A stretch of DNA of 64,000 nt, taken from assembly GCF_024138715.1 (NCBI RefSeq), contig NZ_CP092074.1:1302001-1366000 (forward strand), written 5' to 3'. A program made the position numbers and the translations under genes. Of this stretch, positions 34,576 through 42,472 are shown piece by piece. A model generated the notes under the pieces. That model had not been told where the DNA came from, ran no database searches, and was given only the letters and a program-made list of their open reading frames with translations. Each line of letters opens with the position of its first letter. The stretch's first letter is position 1. Source of the stretch: Emticicia sp. 21SJ11W-3 (GTDB lineage: Bacteria > Bacteroidota > Bacteroidia > Cytophagales > Spirosomataceae).

Positions 34576-36642
34576 ATGAAAAAAATTCTGGTACTCTTTA
34601 CCCTGACAGGGCTTTTCGGATGCTTCGAGAACAAGGCTCAGAACAAAGTATCTACTGCCCCTACTTACGGATACAATGAGTTGGTGCCAACCCGCACGCA
34701 AGAGCAGGTAGAGCAATTTGCCACGCAGTTTCTTAGTTATCATCATTACCAGAAATTTAAACTGGACGACAACTTCTCGTCTAAAGTCTGGGATAATTTT
34801 CTGAAAGATGTAGACGGCAGCCATGCCTATTTTACACAGGCTGATATTGCGTCATTTGAAAAATACAGATATGGTGTAGATGAAGATTTGCTGGAAGGAG
34901 ACCTTACCCCGGCTTTTGAAGTATTTAATCTGTTTAGAGCTAAATACAAAAAACGCCATGAAAAAATTATAACCCTGCTTGACAAACCTTTTGATTTTAC
35001 AACTGATGAAGCTTTTGATGCCGACAGAGAGAAAGCAAGCTGGGCGAAATCGGAAGAAGAGCTTGATGAAGTATGGCGTAAGATTGTAAAAAGTCAGGTG
35101 CTTGACCTGAAACTGAGTGGCAGTAAAGACAGCGCGATAGTGGCTACCTTGAAAGATCGCTATAATCGCTGGGAGTCTAGAATTGCCAAGTGGCGGTCTG
35201 AAGACGTGTTTCAAACTTTCATGAACGCCTTCTCTGAGACCATAGACCCCCACACCAATTATATGATACCCAGCACGGCGGCTCAGTTTAATATTGAAAT
35301 GAGCCAGTCGGTAGAAGGCATAGGTGCGTCTCTGAAAAATGAAGGCGACTACGTAACCATTGCCGAGGTAATACCGGGCGGGCCACTTTTTAAAGATGGC
35401 AGGGCATTGAAAAACGACCGGATACTGGCTGTTGCACAAGGCGAAAATGGCCCTTGGCAGGATATTGTGGGCTGGCTGACTGATGATGCCGTAAAACTGA
35501 TAAGAGGTACAAAAGGTACTGTAGTGCGCATTCGGCTGCTACCGGGCGATGCCCCCGCCGGGTCTGCCACAAAAGAGCTTAGACTGGTACGTGCAAAGGT
35601 AAAACTGGAAGAAGCCGTAGCCAAAGGAACGGTTGTGCCTTTCAAACAAAACGGCAAGGATTACAAACTGGGGGTAATTGAGATTCCGATGTTTTACCGC
35701 GACTTTGAGGATGCCCGCAAAGGCGGCGATTTTCAGAGTACAACCAAAGATGTGAAGCGTTTTCTGAATGAATTCAAGGCCAAAGGAGTAGAAGGGGTAG
35801 TAATTGATTTACGGAACAATGGAGGTGGCGCGCTAACGGAAGCCATTAACCTTACCGGACTATTTATTACCAAAGGTCCTGTGGTACAACGGCGCGACAA
35901 TAATGGTGCTATTGATGTTGAAAGCGACACAGACCCTGAACTGGTTTACAACGGCCCGCTGGTAATTTTGCAGAATCGTTTCAGTGCTTCGGCTTCTGAA
36001 ATATTTGCAGGCGCTATTCAGGACTACAAAAGGGGGCTGGTTGTAGGCGAAAAATCTTTCGGAAAAGGCACCGTTCAACAATTGGTTGACCTTGACCAGT
36101 TTCTGCTGTCGCCGCGTACAGCCTCAAATGATAAAAAGGCCTCTTCTAATGTTGGTTTCGACCAGAAGGAAAAATATGGTCAGCTGAAGTTAACTACTGA
36201 GAAGTTCTACCGTATTACGGGTAACAGCACCCAAAGAAAGGGTGTGTCGGCTGATATTAATCTGCCTTCACCTTTTGACCCTGACGAAATGGGAGAAAGT
36301 TCTCAGCCGGCCGCGCTGCCGTTTGACCAGATTAGTACCTCTGCTTATGAAAAAACCAATATAATTACGGATAAGGTTCTTGGCAAAATTCTGGAAAAAT
36401 ATGAACAAAGGCTGAGCTCAGACCCTGCCATGAAACAATTGGTTGAAGACCTTACTGAGTATCGCAAGACAAAAGATGTAACGGTTGTGTCTTTAAATGA
36501 AGCGAAACGTAAAGCAGAAAGAGATGAAAGCGAAAAACACAGAAGCGCAGTAAACAAGCTGAGCGCAGGTGAAAAGGATAGCAAAGATTTGATATTGACA
36601 GAATCTGAAAGAATATTATGTGATTTGATTTCTCTGAAATAA
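34576..36642 (+). CDS. prc: Carboxy-terminal processing (tail-specific) protease, S41 family
   Basis: This is a periplasmic lipoprotein protease of about 688 aa, the Prc length with an N-terminal helical region, PDZ, protease and C-terminal DUF3340 parts. The signal is MKKILVLFTLTGLFGC. The PDZ domain lies around 240-330 (GIGASLKNEGDYVTIAEVIPGGPLF). The catalytic dyad is seen as Ser in NRFSASASEIFAGAIQDY and Lys in GEKSFGKGTVQQL, with the family-typical spacing. It degrades or trims misfolded envelope proteins from their C-termini. The ATG at 34576 is preferred because it starts directly at the lipoprotein signal; an in-frame ATG at 34564 is possible. Confidence 0.92.
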   Translation: MKKILVLFTLTGLFGCFENKAQNKVSTAPTYGYNELVPTRTQEQVEQFATQFLSYHHYQKFKLDDNFSSKVWDNFLKDVDGSHAYFTQADIASFEKYRYGVDEDLLEGDLTPAFEVFNLFRAKYKKRHEKIITLLDKPFDFTTDEAFDADREKASWAKSEEELDEVWRKIVKSQVLDLKLSGSKDSAIVATLKDRYNRWESRIAKWRSEDVFQTFMNAFSETIDPHTNYMIPSTAAQFNIEMSQSVEGIGASLKNEGDYVTIAEVIPGGPLFKDGRALKNDRILAVAQGENGPWQDIVGWLTDDAVKLIRGTKGTVVRIRLLPGDAPAGSATKELRLVRAKVKLEEAVAKGTVVPFKQNGKDYKLGVIEIPMFYRDFEDARKGGDFQSTTKDVKRFLNEFKAKGVEGVVIDLRNNGGGALTEAINLTGLFITKGPVVQRRDNNGAIDVESDTDPELVYNGPLVILQNRFSASASEIFAGAIQDYKRGLVVGEKSFGKGTVQQLVDLDQFLLSPRTASNDKKASSNVGFDQKEKYGQLKLTTEKFYRITGNSTQRKGVSADINLPSPFDPDEMGESSQPAALPFDQISTSAYEKTNIITDKVLGKILEKYEQRLSSDPAMKQLVEDLTEYRKTKDVTVVSLNEAKRKAERDESEKHRSAVNKLSAGEKDSKDLILTESERILCDLISLK

Positions 36643-36655
36643 AACAAGAATAATA

Positions 36656-36694
36656 TCAAAAAAGCCGGTAGATTTTGTCTTCCGGCTTTTTTGA
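36656..36694. terminator. Bidirectional intrinsic terminator
   Basis: A perfect 13-bp stem (TCAAAAAAGCCGG / CCGGCTTTTTTGA) with a 13-base loop lies between the convergent protease gene and the small membrane-protein gene. A- and T-tracts on both arms allow termination in both directions. Confidence 0.88.
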
Positions 36695-36710
36695 TTACAA
36701 GTCATTTCTA

Positions 36711-37160
36711 TTACAAAAGATTATCTGACTTGGCTGAATCAGCAGGTGCGCTTTCTTGCTGCGGATGCGGAAAAGGCTCTTTCGTAGGTACCTCCTGGTT
36801 GTTCAGAAATTCAACATCAACAACAAAGTACTTGGTATCTCCATTCCATGGAAACTGAAAAAACTTTTCCTGATACTTTAAAGTAACACGTTCTCCGGTT
36901 TTTAAGGCCTTTTCTAACTTGGTTGTTACTGAATCCAGCTTGCAGGAGAAGTCCCAGTAGCGAGGGGTAAGCGTGCCAGTTTCGCCAGAGTATCCTCCTT
37001 CATTCAGCACACCCTCAAACGTTTTAAAAATATAGCCTCTTTCACTGATTTTTGAGATGGTTCCGGCTCTATCGCCTTTTGAATAATGCCCCACAGTGAG
37101 GTAATAGGCAAAGCCAATAACCAATAGCGCAAGTATAATAAGGGAAATTCTGAGTTTCAT
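36711..37160 (-). CDS. Conserved membrane-anchored hypothetical protein
   Basis: This 149-aa protein has one N-terminal membrane helix (ISLIILALLVIGFAYYLTVG), then a beta-rich domain with GDRAGTISKISERGYIFKTFEGVLNEGG, LKTGERVTLKYQEKFFQFPWNGDTKYFVVDVEFL and an acidic, disordered tail (QQESAPADSAKSDNLL). The pattern SxGxRxGxxxKxSxKGxIFKTxEG followed by WxGDTKYFV recurs in uncharacterised Bacteroidota proteins, as I recall. No enzymatic motif is visible. It is a single gene between a terminator and the sigma-factor operon. Confidence 0.7.
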   Translation of the reverse strand: MKLRISLIILALLVIGFAYYLTVGHYSKGDRAGTISKISERGYIFKTFEGVLNEGGYSGETGTLTPRYWDFSCKLDSVTTKLEKALKTGERVTLKYQEKFFQFPWNGDTKYFVVDVEFLNNQEVPTKEPFPHPQQESAPADSAKSDNLL

Positions 37161-37226
37161 TGTGTTATCGTTTGGATTATGTTTGCAAATGAAATGAATT
37201 TTGACAGAATTGCAAAAAATCCTTTA

Positions 37227-38705
37227 TTAAATGAAATTAACACGCAGATTAAGCCCGATATTGTATGGGCGTATCTTCAGATAATTGTTGGCGTCAGCCG
37301 ATTGTGAGAGACTGTAACGAAATGTGGGTTCTATCCATAAGGATTTGCCTCCTTTAATAGGATATGAAACACCCACCGAAGCATTGATGTAATATCCAAA
37401 ATCTTTATTGGTAAGTACATGTACCGCTTCTGCACCTGCAATGGCGTAAACGGCGTTTTTCTTACGGCTTACCAGATACGCGTTGTCAACCTTTAAGCCT
37501 ACCGTTTGCATAAATTGCTTTTGAGATACCTGTTCACCAATACCTACAAGTGTGTAGGTACCGTTATTACTGGTTTGTACTTCATATTCGCCGTTGTTCA
37601 ATTCATAGTTTGCCCATTGTTGCAAACCAGTGTAAGTGGCAGAAAGCCCGACAGCATATCTGTTCGACAACGGTTTCATAGCCCCTGCCCGCAACTGTAT
37701 CCCCAGCCTTTGGTTATCTATGGCATCCAAACGCCCAACCTGCTGTATATAAGTATTGGTTTGGGGCATTACAGTAAATGCCTGATAGGTTTGAAGCGGC
37801 ATCAGGCTTGCATTAAAGACAATGTCGCGGTGCACTCTCTGCGCTTTTTCCTGGTACGGTTTTTCTGTGTTATAAGCAATGGCATTAAACGGCTTACGAA
37901 CCGACTTCTGGCGATAACCTTTTGCCTGCAAAAGTTCTGCTTTAAACTCTGCCTGCGCTGATGTTTGCGCATTGGCCAGGGTTGCCTGCGGTTGCTTTGT
38001 ATCGATTAATGCTGGGGCAGGTAAGGTTTTGCTGGTGTTGGTTTTGTTTCCGGCAATCATTGCTTTATTATTAAGCATTGTCTTGTTCTTACCTGTTCGA
38101 CCACCCTGGGCAGGCTCTTTGCTAACGGCTAAAGGCATTTTTGAAGCATTGACCGTTAGATGTTTGCCAGGGTGTTTTTCTGCCTTATTTTCAGGTCTTG
38201 CAGAAACGGCAGCTGCATCAAAAACAGACTTCTTAACCGAAGAATTGTTTGCAACAGCAGCAGGGGTGTCATTACGGTTAAGCAACCACCATAAACTACC
38301 CAGCATGAGTACAACTCCTGCTGCCAGCCCTATCCTGAAGAAAAGCGGAATAATGCCTCTGCGGCGTTTTTGTGGTTGAATGGCCTCCTGAATTTTTAAC
38401 CAGCTGATGGCTTGGGGTTCAGGTTCATAGTTTTTGAACTTTTCAGCCAGCTCTACACCTGCACGTATTTTCTCCCATGATTCCTCTTGTGGCTCAGCTT
38501 CAAATTCATTCATTCTCCGTTGCAGGTCAATACCTGCTCGTATTTTCTCCCACGATTCGTCCTGAGGTTCAGCTTCGTAGTCCTGAAACATCCGGTTCAG
38601 ATTAATACGCGCACGAATCTTCTCCCATGATTCTTCCTGGGGTTCTGATTCAAAACTGCCGAATTTCTCTGTCAGCTTTCTTCTTATTTCGTCTTCTGAG
38701 AGCAT
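37227..38705 (-). CDS. Putative anti-sigma-type membrane protein with EPQxxSWxKI repeats and C-terminal barrel-like domain
   Basis: This 492-aa protein is encoded 35 bases downstream of an ECF sigma factor. The N-terminal cytoplasmic part (1-110) consists of four 25-residue repeats built on EPQxxSWxKI at residues 21, 46, 71 and 96. A basic stretch (KRRR) and a single membrane helix (about 118-142) follow. A disordered Lys/Ala/Thr-rich periplasmic linker leads to a C-terminal beta-rich domain (about 300-492; LGIQLRAGAMKPLSNRYAVGLSATYTGL, LWIEPTFRYSLS, ending RPYNIGLNLRVNFI) resembling an OmpA-like or porin barrel. Inference: the repeats may bind the sigma factor. No zinc-finger (ZAS) motif is present. 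Enzymatic activity is unlikely. Confidence 0.68.
   Translation of the reverse strand: MLSEDEIRRKLTEKFGSFESEPQEESWEKIRARINLNRMFQDYEAEPQDESWEKIRAGIDLQRRMNEFEAEPQEESWEKIRAGVELAEKFKNYEPEPQAISWLKIQEAIQPQKRRRGIIPLFFRIGLAAGVVLMLGSLWWLLNRNDTPAAVANNSSVKKSVFDAAAVSARPENKAEKHPGKHLTVNASKMPLAVSKEPAQGGRTGKNKTMLNNKAMIAGNKTNTSKTLPAPALIDTKQPQATLANAQTSAQAEFKAELLQAKGYRQKSVRKPFNAIAYNTEKPYQEKAQRVHRDIVFNASLMPLQTYQAFTVMPQTNTYIQQVGRLDAIDNQRLGIQLRAGAMKPLSNRYAVGLSATYTGLQQWANYELNNGEYEVQTSNNGTYTLVGIGEQVSQKQFMQTVGLKVDNAYLVSRKKNAVYAIAGAEAVHVLTNKDFGYYINASVGVSYPIKGGKSLWIEPTFRYSLSQSADANNYLKIRPYNIGLNLRVNFI
38379..38663 (-). repeat. Four tandem 25-codon repeats
   Basis: The DNA encoding residues 15-109 of the sigma-linked membrane protein carries four 75-base units with a fixed 25-residue period (core EPQxxSWxKI). 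The first three are the closest to one another; the fourth has diverged (EPQAISWLKI). Confidence 0.85.
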
Positions 38706-38740
38706 ATTTTATCCCCTTTAGGGATGTATTGAAAATTTTC

Positions 38741-39280
38741 TTAAATAGTAACACCCAACTCAATGAGCTTCTTCCTTAAATGCACTTTAGCCCTTGATAA
38801 CTGCGACTTTGATGTGCCTTCTGAAATGCCAAGAATTTTGGCTATTTCGTTATGTTCATAACCATCTATCAGATAAAGGTTTACCACCATTCTGTATCCG
38901 TCTGACAACTCGTTAATTACCGAAACTATCTCTTCGTGGCTCAATTGCGATATCGCACTTATATCGGCATTTCCGGTATCTTCAAGCACATGATAATCTA
39001 CAAACTGCCTTTCATTGCTATTTTGCCTGTAATGGTCAATGGCTGTTCTGATAACCAGCGACTTCACCCAATATTCAACCGATTCAGGTTTTTGCAAGTC
39101 ATGAATTTTATTGAAAACTTTAATAAAGGCTTCCTGAAATATATCTTCAGCTTCCATAACTGTGCGTGCATAACGACGACAAATACCCAGCAACCGACCT
39201 TTATATAAATTATAAAAGGCGGCTTGTGCTCTGGGATCGTTCCGTTGGCATCCAAGTACTAAATCAATTTCACCGGGCAT
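38741..39280 (-). CDS. ECF-type RNA polymerase sigma factor
   Basis: This 179-aa sigma-70 family factor has region 2 (about 15-85) with FYNLYKGRLLGICRRYARTVMEAEDIFQEAFIKVFNKIHDL. Region 4 (about 115-175) has ELSDGYRMVVNLYLIDGYEHNEIAKILGISEGTSKSQLSRAKVHLRKKL, which forms the -35-recognising helix-turn-helix. It directs RNA polymerase to a regulon that would answer an envelope signal. The gene directly downstream encodes the repeat-containing membrane protein and probably its regulator; no FecR-type anti-sigma is nearby. The PepSY-like lipoprotein gene lies 83 bases upstream on the same strand. Confidence 0.92.
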   Translation of the reverse strand: MPGEIDLVLGCQRNDPRAQAAFYNLYKGRLLGICRRYARTVMEAEDIFQEAFIKVFNKIHDLQKPESVEYWVKSLVIRTAIDHYRQNSNERQFVDYHVLEDTGNADISAISQLSHEEIVSVINELSDGYRMVVNLYLIDGYEHNEIAKILGISEGTSKSQLSRAKVHLRKKLIELGVTI

Positions 39281-39363
39281 TCTGAAAGGGATTGCAGTGT
39301 TCTTAGTAATTACGTTTTAAATAGGCTAGCATTATCTGCACCGATAATAACCGCAAAAGGTGG

Positions 39364-40794
39364 TCAGCCTTTTCTGGCAGCTACAAAATTGCTGTTGGCA
39401 TCAAAACTCAGAATATAAATGTCGATCCCGGTTTTAATAACCACTATATATGAAAACAATTGATTGTCTACAAAATTTATCATGCCTGTCTGGAAACTCC
39501 AGCCGGGATAATAAGAATTAATATAGGTTTTTATTTTTTCGGTAATGTTGTCTTCCTGCATCAGACGGGCAATACCTTTGCCGATGTTCACTTTCAGTAT
39601 GGTTTCAACAATGCTTATTATTTTACCTTTGTCGTCAAATGCATAATTCAGTACCTGGTCATCTCTGATAATGGCCACCCAGTATATTTTCTTATCCTTA
39701 TCGGTAATGAGCGAGGTTTGTATATAACTGAAATCCTGATGCCGGCTAATCAGAAAACTACTGATGGCTTCTGGCAGGTCTTTTGGCTGAATGGTTTTAA
39801 TTTCATATTTACCGCTCGATGCCCCCAACGGCCCGCATACCTGCCCACCTCGCATGAAATCACCTTTATCATTAAACTGCAACGAAAATTGTTTTTTGTC
39901 GGCCGTAACCAGAATAAAATACCCCTGCAATTGCCCGCTTTGCGAAAACTTTATTCCGTTTTCATAGGTCCAGCTCGTAAAGTTTTTGTTGAGGCCATCT
40001 TTAATTGTCTGAGGCAGTTCACTAAGCGACACCAGCTTGTACTCCAGCTTGTTAAAAGGTACGCCAATGCCCAGGTTGCCCGCCCTCAAAACATTGCCTT
40101 TTTCATCAAACAGATATTCAAAGCTGGTCATATCTTTAGAAACCACCACCGAATACAATTTGCCATTAGGCATGAGCGAAACCGCTGCTTTTACAAACGT
40201 ATAGCCTTCATGTTTGCTGCCCAGATAGGTTCTGATAATTGTAGGCAGGTCGGTTTCCTCAATAAAATATATTTTAGGGCCACCCTGGCCGTTTCCTTGC
40301 TGGGGTGGCCCTGGCCTGTCGTTAGCAGCCACCAAAACCAAAGTGCCGGTACTGTCAAAAACGATTGCAATTTCTTTACCGTCCGTAAGTTTTACAATTA
40401 CTTTATAACCAATAACTGAACCATTAGCCGGCGCCATTTGCTGGCAAATGTACTTGATTTCGGCACCCGGATAGTTGTTATTTATGTAGGTTCTGGCGTT
40501 TTCAGGTAATTGTACTGAATTGGTGATTTTGTAGGCTTCAGAGATTTTGCCTGAATTATTGACAACGGCCGACATCCGGTCTACTTTGAATTGAAAGCTG
40601 GACTCCCACAGCTTGCCTTTTTCAAGTGTAGAGAATTTTATCTGTGTTGCTTCCGGAAACTCCTGCTTAATGGCATTGACCGCTACCTGCGGCACAGCCT
40701 CATTGGCATTCAACGCCGGCTGAAGGTCCTTCACGCTGTCGCAGGCTGAGAAAACCCAGCTGGTCAGAAACAGATATATGTAAAGTTTTTTCAT
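39364..40794 (-). CDS. PepSY-like repeat lipoprotein
   Basis: This lipoprotein is about 476 aa. The signal is MKKLYIYLFLTSWVFSAC, with Cys18 as the lipid site. The mature part contains about five to six tandem PepSY-like units, each about 80 residues. They share the pattern of a helix with LP..I..(Y/F)l...yPg, followed by strands such as WESSFQFKVDRMSAVVNNSGKI, YSVVVSKDMTSFEYLFDEKGNVLRA and YWVAIIRDDQVLNYAFDDKGKII. A Pro/Gly-rich loop (RPGPPQQGNGQGGPK) interrupts the second and third units. Such domains are thought to bind and inhibit or stabilise partner proteins in the envelope. It could be a target or signal input of the neighbouring sigma operon (inference). ATG 40794 is preferred over GTG 40827. 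Confidence 0.75.
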   Translation of the reverse strand: MKKLYIYLFLTSWVFSACDSVKDLQPALNANEAVPQVAVNAIKQEFPEATQIKFSTLEKGKLWESSFQFKVDRMSAVVNNSGKISEAYKITNSVQLPENARTYINNNYPGAEIKYICQQMAPANGSVIGYKVIVKLTDGKEIAIVFDSTGTLVLVAANDRPGPPQQGNGQGGPKIYFIEETDLPTIIRTYLGSKHEGYTFVKAAVSLMPNGKLYSVVVSKDMTSFEYLFDEKGNVLRAGNLGIGVPFNKLEYKLVSLSELPQTIKDGLNKNFTSWTYENGIKFSQSGQLQGYFILVTADKKQFSLQFNDKGDFMRGGQVCGPLGASSGKYEIKTIQPKDLPEAISSFLISRHQDFSYIQTSLITDKDKKIYWVAIIRDDQVLNYAFDDKGKIISIVETILKVNIGKGIARLMQEDNITEKIKTYINSYYPGWSFQTGMINFVDNQLFSYIVVIKTGIDIYILSFDANSNFVAARKG

Positions 40795-40873
40795 TAGATG
40801 CGTTGATAACCTATTACTTTTGGCCACTACCTTTAAAGACGCAAACGGGCTGATTTCGGTTGCATGAATAATG

Positions 40874-41098
40874 TCAGAAGAACTTCTTTATGAGATAGAT
40901 GATGAAATTCAGTATCAAACTGAGCAGAATCATAGTTACAACGGGGAAATACACCCGGGTATTGCCATTCTCATACCTGATGTCGCCCGGCAATCGCCCC
41001 AACCAATGCAGCTTATCGGCAAAGAAATAGACGATAATGCCGATGAGAATTAGGGTACCACCGATGATGATTATGTATTTGCCTGTGGTTTGGTTCAT
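40874..41098 (-). CDS. DUF2905 family small membrane protein
   Basis: This 74-aa protein has two membrane helices (YIIIIGGTLILIGIIVYFF and FPVVTMILLSLILNFIIYLI) separated by the diagnostic LGRLPGDIRYENGNTRVYFP loop. That loop defines the DUF2905 family, whose function is unknown. It lies just downstream (10 bases) of the small hypothetical exported protein on the same strand and could share a transcript with it. Confidence 0.88.
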   Translation of the reverse strand: MNQTTGKYIIIIGGTLILIGIIVYFFADKLHWLGRLPGDIRYENGNTRVYFPVVTMILLSLILNFIIYLIKKFF

Positions 41099-41108
41099 GG
41101 AAGGGAAT

Positions 41109-41564
41109 TTATTTACAATATTGAGAATATAAGTCGCTCAGCCTACGTTTTTCATTGCTAGATAAACTACTGAATATTTTGCAAAAATACTTTGTATGTT
41201 TCCCAATAAGAAAATCTAGCCTATCAAAATAACCTTCTGCATATTCTCCATCAACAAAGTTTGTTAATCCAACATATGCCCTGAAAGCTTTCTGGCTAAC
41301 ACTTGCTCTTTTTCCTATATATATCTCAATATTGCTGAAAATTACGTTCCATTTTTTTTCCTTATTGGGGGAAGTCAATGAATAGTATACGCTAAACTCA
41401 TTTTCGGTTTTAGGAATCAATCTGACTAATTCTTCATCTGTTAATTTCTTTTGACTGTTGAATTTTTCTAACAAAGCATATAGCTCTGTTTTGTAGTCAA
41501 TGTTAGCATGCAATTGAGGTGCAATTGCAAAATATACTAGCAAAAGTGTCAGGTATTTAATCAT
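41109..41564 (-). CDS. Hypothetical exported protein
   Basis: This 151-aa protein has an N-terminal signal peptide (MIKYLTLLLVYFAIAPQLHA). The mature part is mostly helical and charged (ALLEKFNSQKKLTDEELVRLIPKTENEF, FCKIFSSLSSNEKRRLSDLYSQYC). Two cysteines near the C-terminus (FCK, YCK) could form a disulfide. I recognise no family. The DNA is visibly more AT-rich than neighbouring genes, which may indicate recent acquisition or simply low constraint. Confidence 0.55.
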   Translation of the reverse strand: MIKYLTLLLVYFAIAPQLHANIDYKTELYALLEKFNSQKKLTDEELVRLIPKTENEFSVYYSLTSPNKEKKWNVIFSNIEIYIGKRASVSQKAFRAYVGLTNFVDGEYAEGYFDRLDFLIGKHTKYFCKIFSSLSSNEKRRLSDLYSQYCK

Positions 41565-41705
41565 TTTCTTTCTTATAAGATAAGTTATATCAATATTGAT
41601 TTATAATTATTCCAATACGATTCCGGAAACTTAAGTGAATTTATTTTTACAATTAGAATGTTATTAAGTTACCAAACTTTCCTGTGTTTTACCGCTTATC
41701 CTCCC

Positions 41706-41713
41706 TATTTTTG
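41706..41713 (+). promoter_or_regulatory. Promoter -7 element for the NUDIX gene
   Basis: TATTTTTG fits the TAnnTTTG -7 box and is preceded at 19 bases by TGTG, an imperfect -33 box. Transcription would start shortly before the NUDIX ATG at 41736, giving a very short leader. Confidence 0.45.
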
Positions 41714-41735
41714 CAAAAAATAAAATTACCCAAAA

Positions 41736-42413
41736 ATGACAAACGAAAAACTCGAAGATGCACACAAATTTAAGATTTGGAAGAATAATCTGATAGAAAA
41801 CGGATTGAAAATCAACGGGATAGACCAACACTACACCAGATACCGTTACAACGGCGAAATTCTCTTTTCTCTGCTGATGCTAGACGCCGAGACCCCCGAG
41901 GGTGATAAAATGCCACCCATCTGTTTTCTGAAAGGGGAAGTAGTTTGCATTCTGGTTTGTCTGATAGATAAAGACACCAAAGAAAAATATCTGCTGCTGG
42001 TAAAGCAACGTCGCATTGCCGAGGGAGGTTTCACTTATGAACACCCGGCTGGTATGGTTGATGGCAGCAAAACCCCTCTGGAAATTTCAGTGCAGGAGGT
42101 AAAAGAAGAAACAGGACTGGATGTAACGGCAGACCAGTTGATTAACGTAACACCTCAAAAGCGGGTTTTCCCGAGCACAGGTACCAGCGATGAAGCCATG
42201 TACCTGTATTATTGCGAACTGGAAATGTCGGCCGATGAAATAGCTGACCTGAACGAAAAAGAAATGGGTACTGATTACGAGTTTGAGCGTATCACCACCC
42301 ATATCTTGCCGTTTATAGAGGGGCATAGGCTGATAAACAATAGCAATGGCTTGTTGCTTAATTATCTGTATCTTTCAAAAGTGAAAGATTTTGAGTTAAT
42401 GGCTCAATTGTAA
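41736..42413 (+). CDS. NUDIX hydrolase
   Basis: This 225-aa NUDIX protein is of the ADP-ribose/ADP-sugar pyrophosphatase type. The Nudix box is at residues 106-128 (GMVDGSKTPLEISVQEVKEETGL). The EExG core and catalytic Glu pair are kept. The first Glu of the box is replaced by Lys, and the Arg of REUxEE by Gln; this variant may be normal for the subfamily. It probably hydrolyses a nucleoside diphosphate linked to another moiety, in the cytoplasm. It is a single gene ended by a strong terminator shared with the convergent Gfo/Idh gene. Confidence 0.85.
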   Translation: MTNEKLEDAHKFKIWKNNLIENGLKINGIDQHYTRYRYNGEILFSLLMLDAETPEGDKMPPICFLKGEVVCILVCLIDKDTKEKYLLLVKQRRIAEGGFTYEHPAGMVDGSKTPLEISVQEVKEETGLDVTADQLINVTPQKRVFPSTGTSDEAMYLYYCELEMSADEIADLNEKEMGTDYEFERITTHILPFIEGHRLINNSNGLLLNYLYLSKVKDFELMAQL

Positions 42414-42419
42414 TAAACA

Positions 42420-42448
42420 GAAAAACCTGCCTTTTGGGCAGGTTTTTC
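42420..42448. terminator. Bidirectional intrinsic terminator
   Basis: A perfect 12-bp stem (GAAAAACCTGCC / GGCAGGTTTTTC) with a 5-base loop is flanked by A- and T-runs. It sits between the convergent NUDIX and Gfo/Idh genes. Confidence 0.9.
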
Positions 42449-42472
42449 TTCTATAAAAAGGAAACGCAAATC

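Noticed and set aside
39460-40419. A 319-codon open frame on the plus strand antisense to the PepSY-like gene
   Set aside because: No recognisable domain, and it opposes a clear lipoprotein gene. It is open because of codon bias of the real gene.
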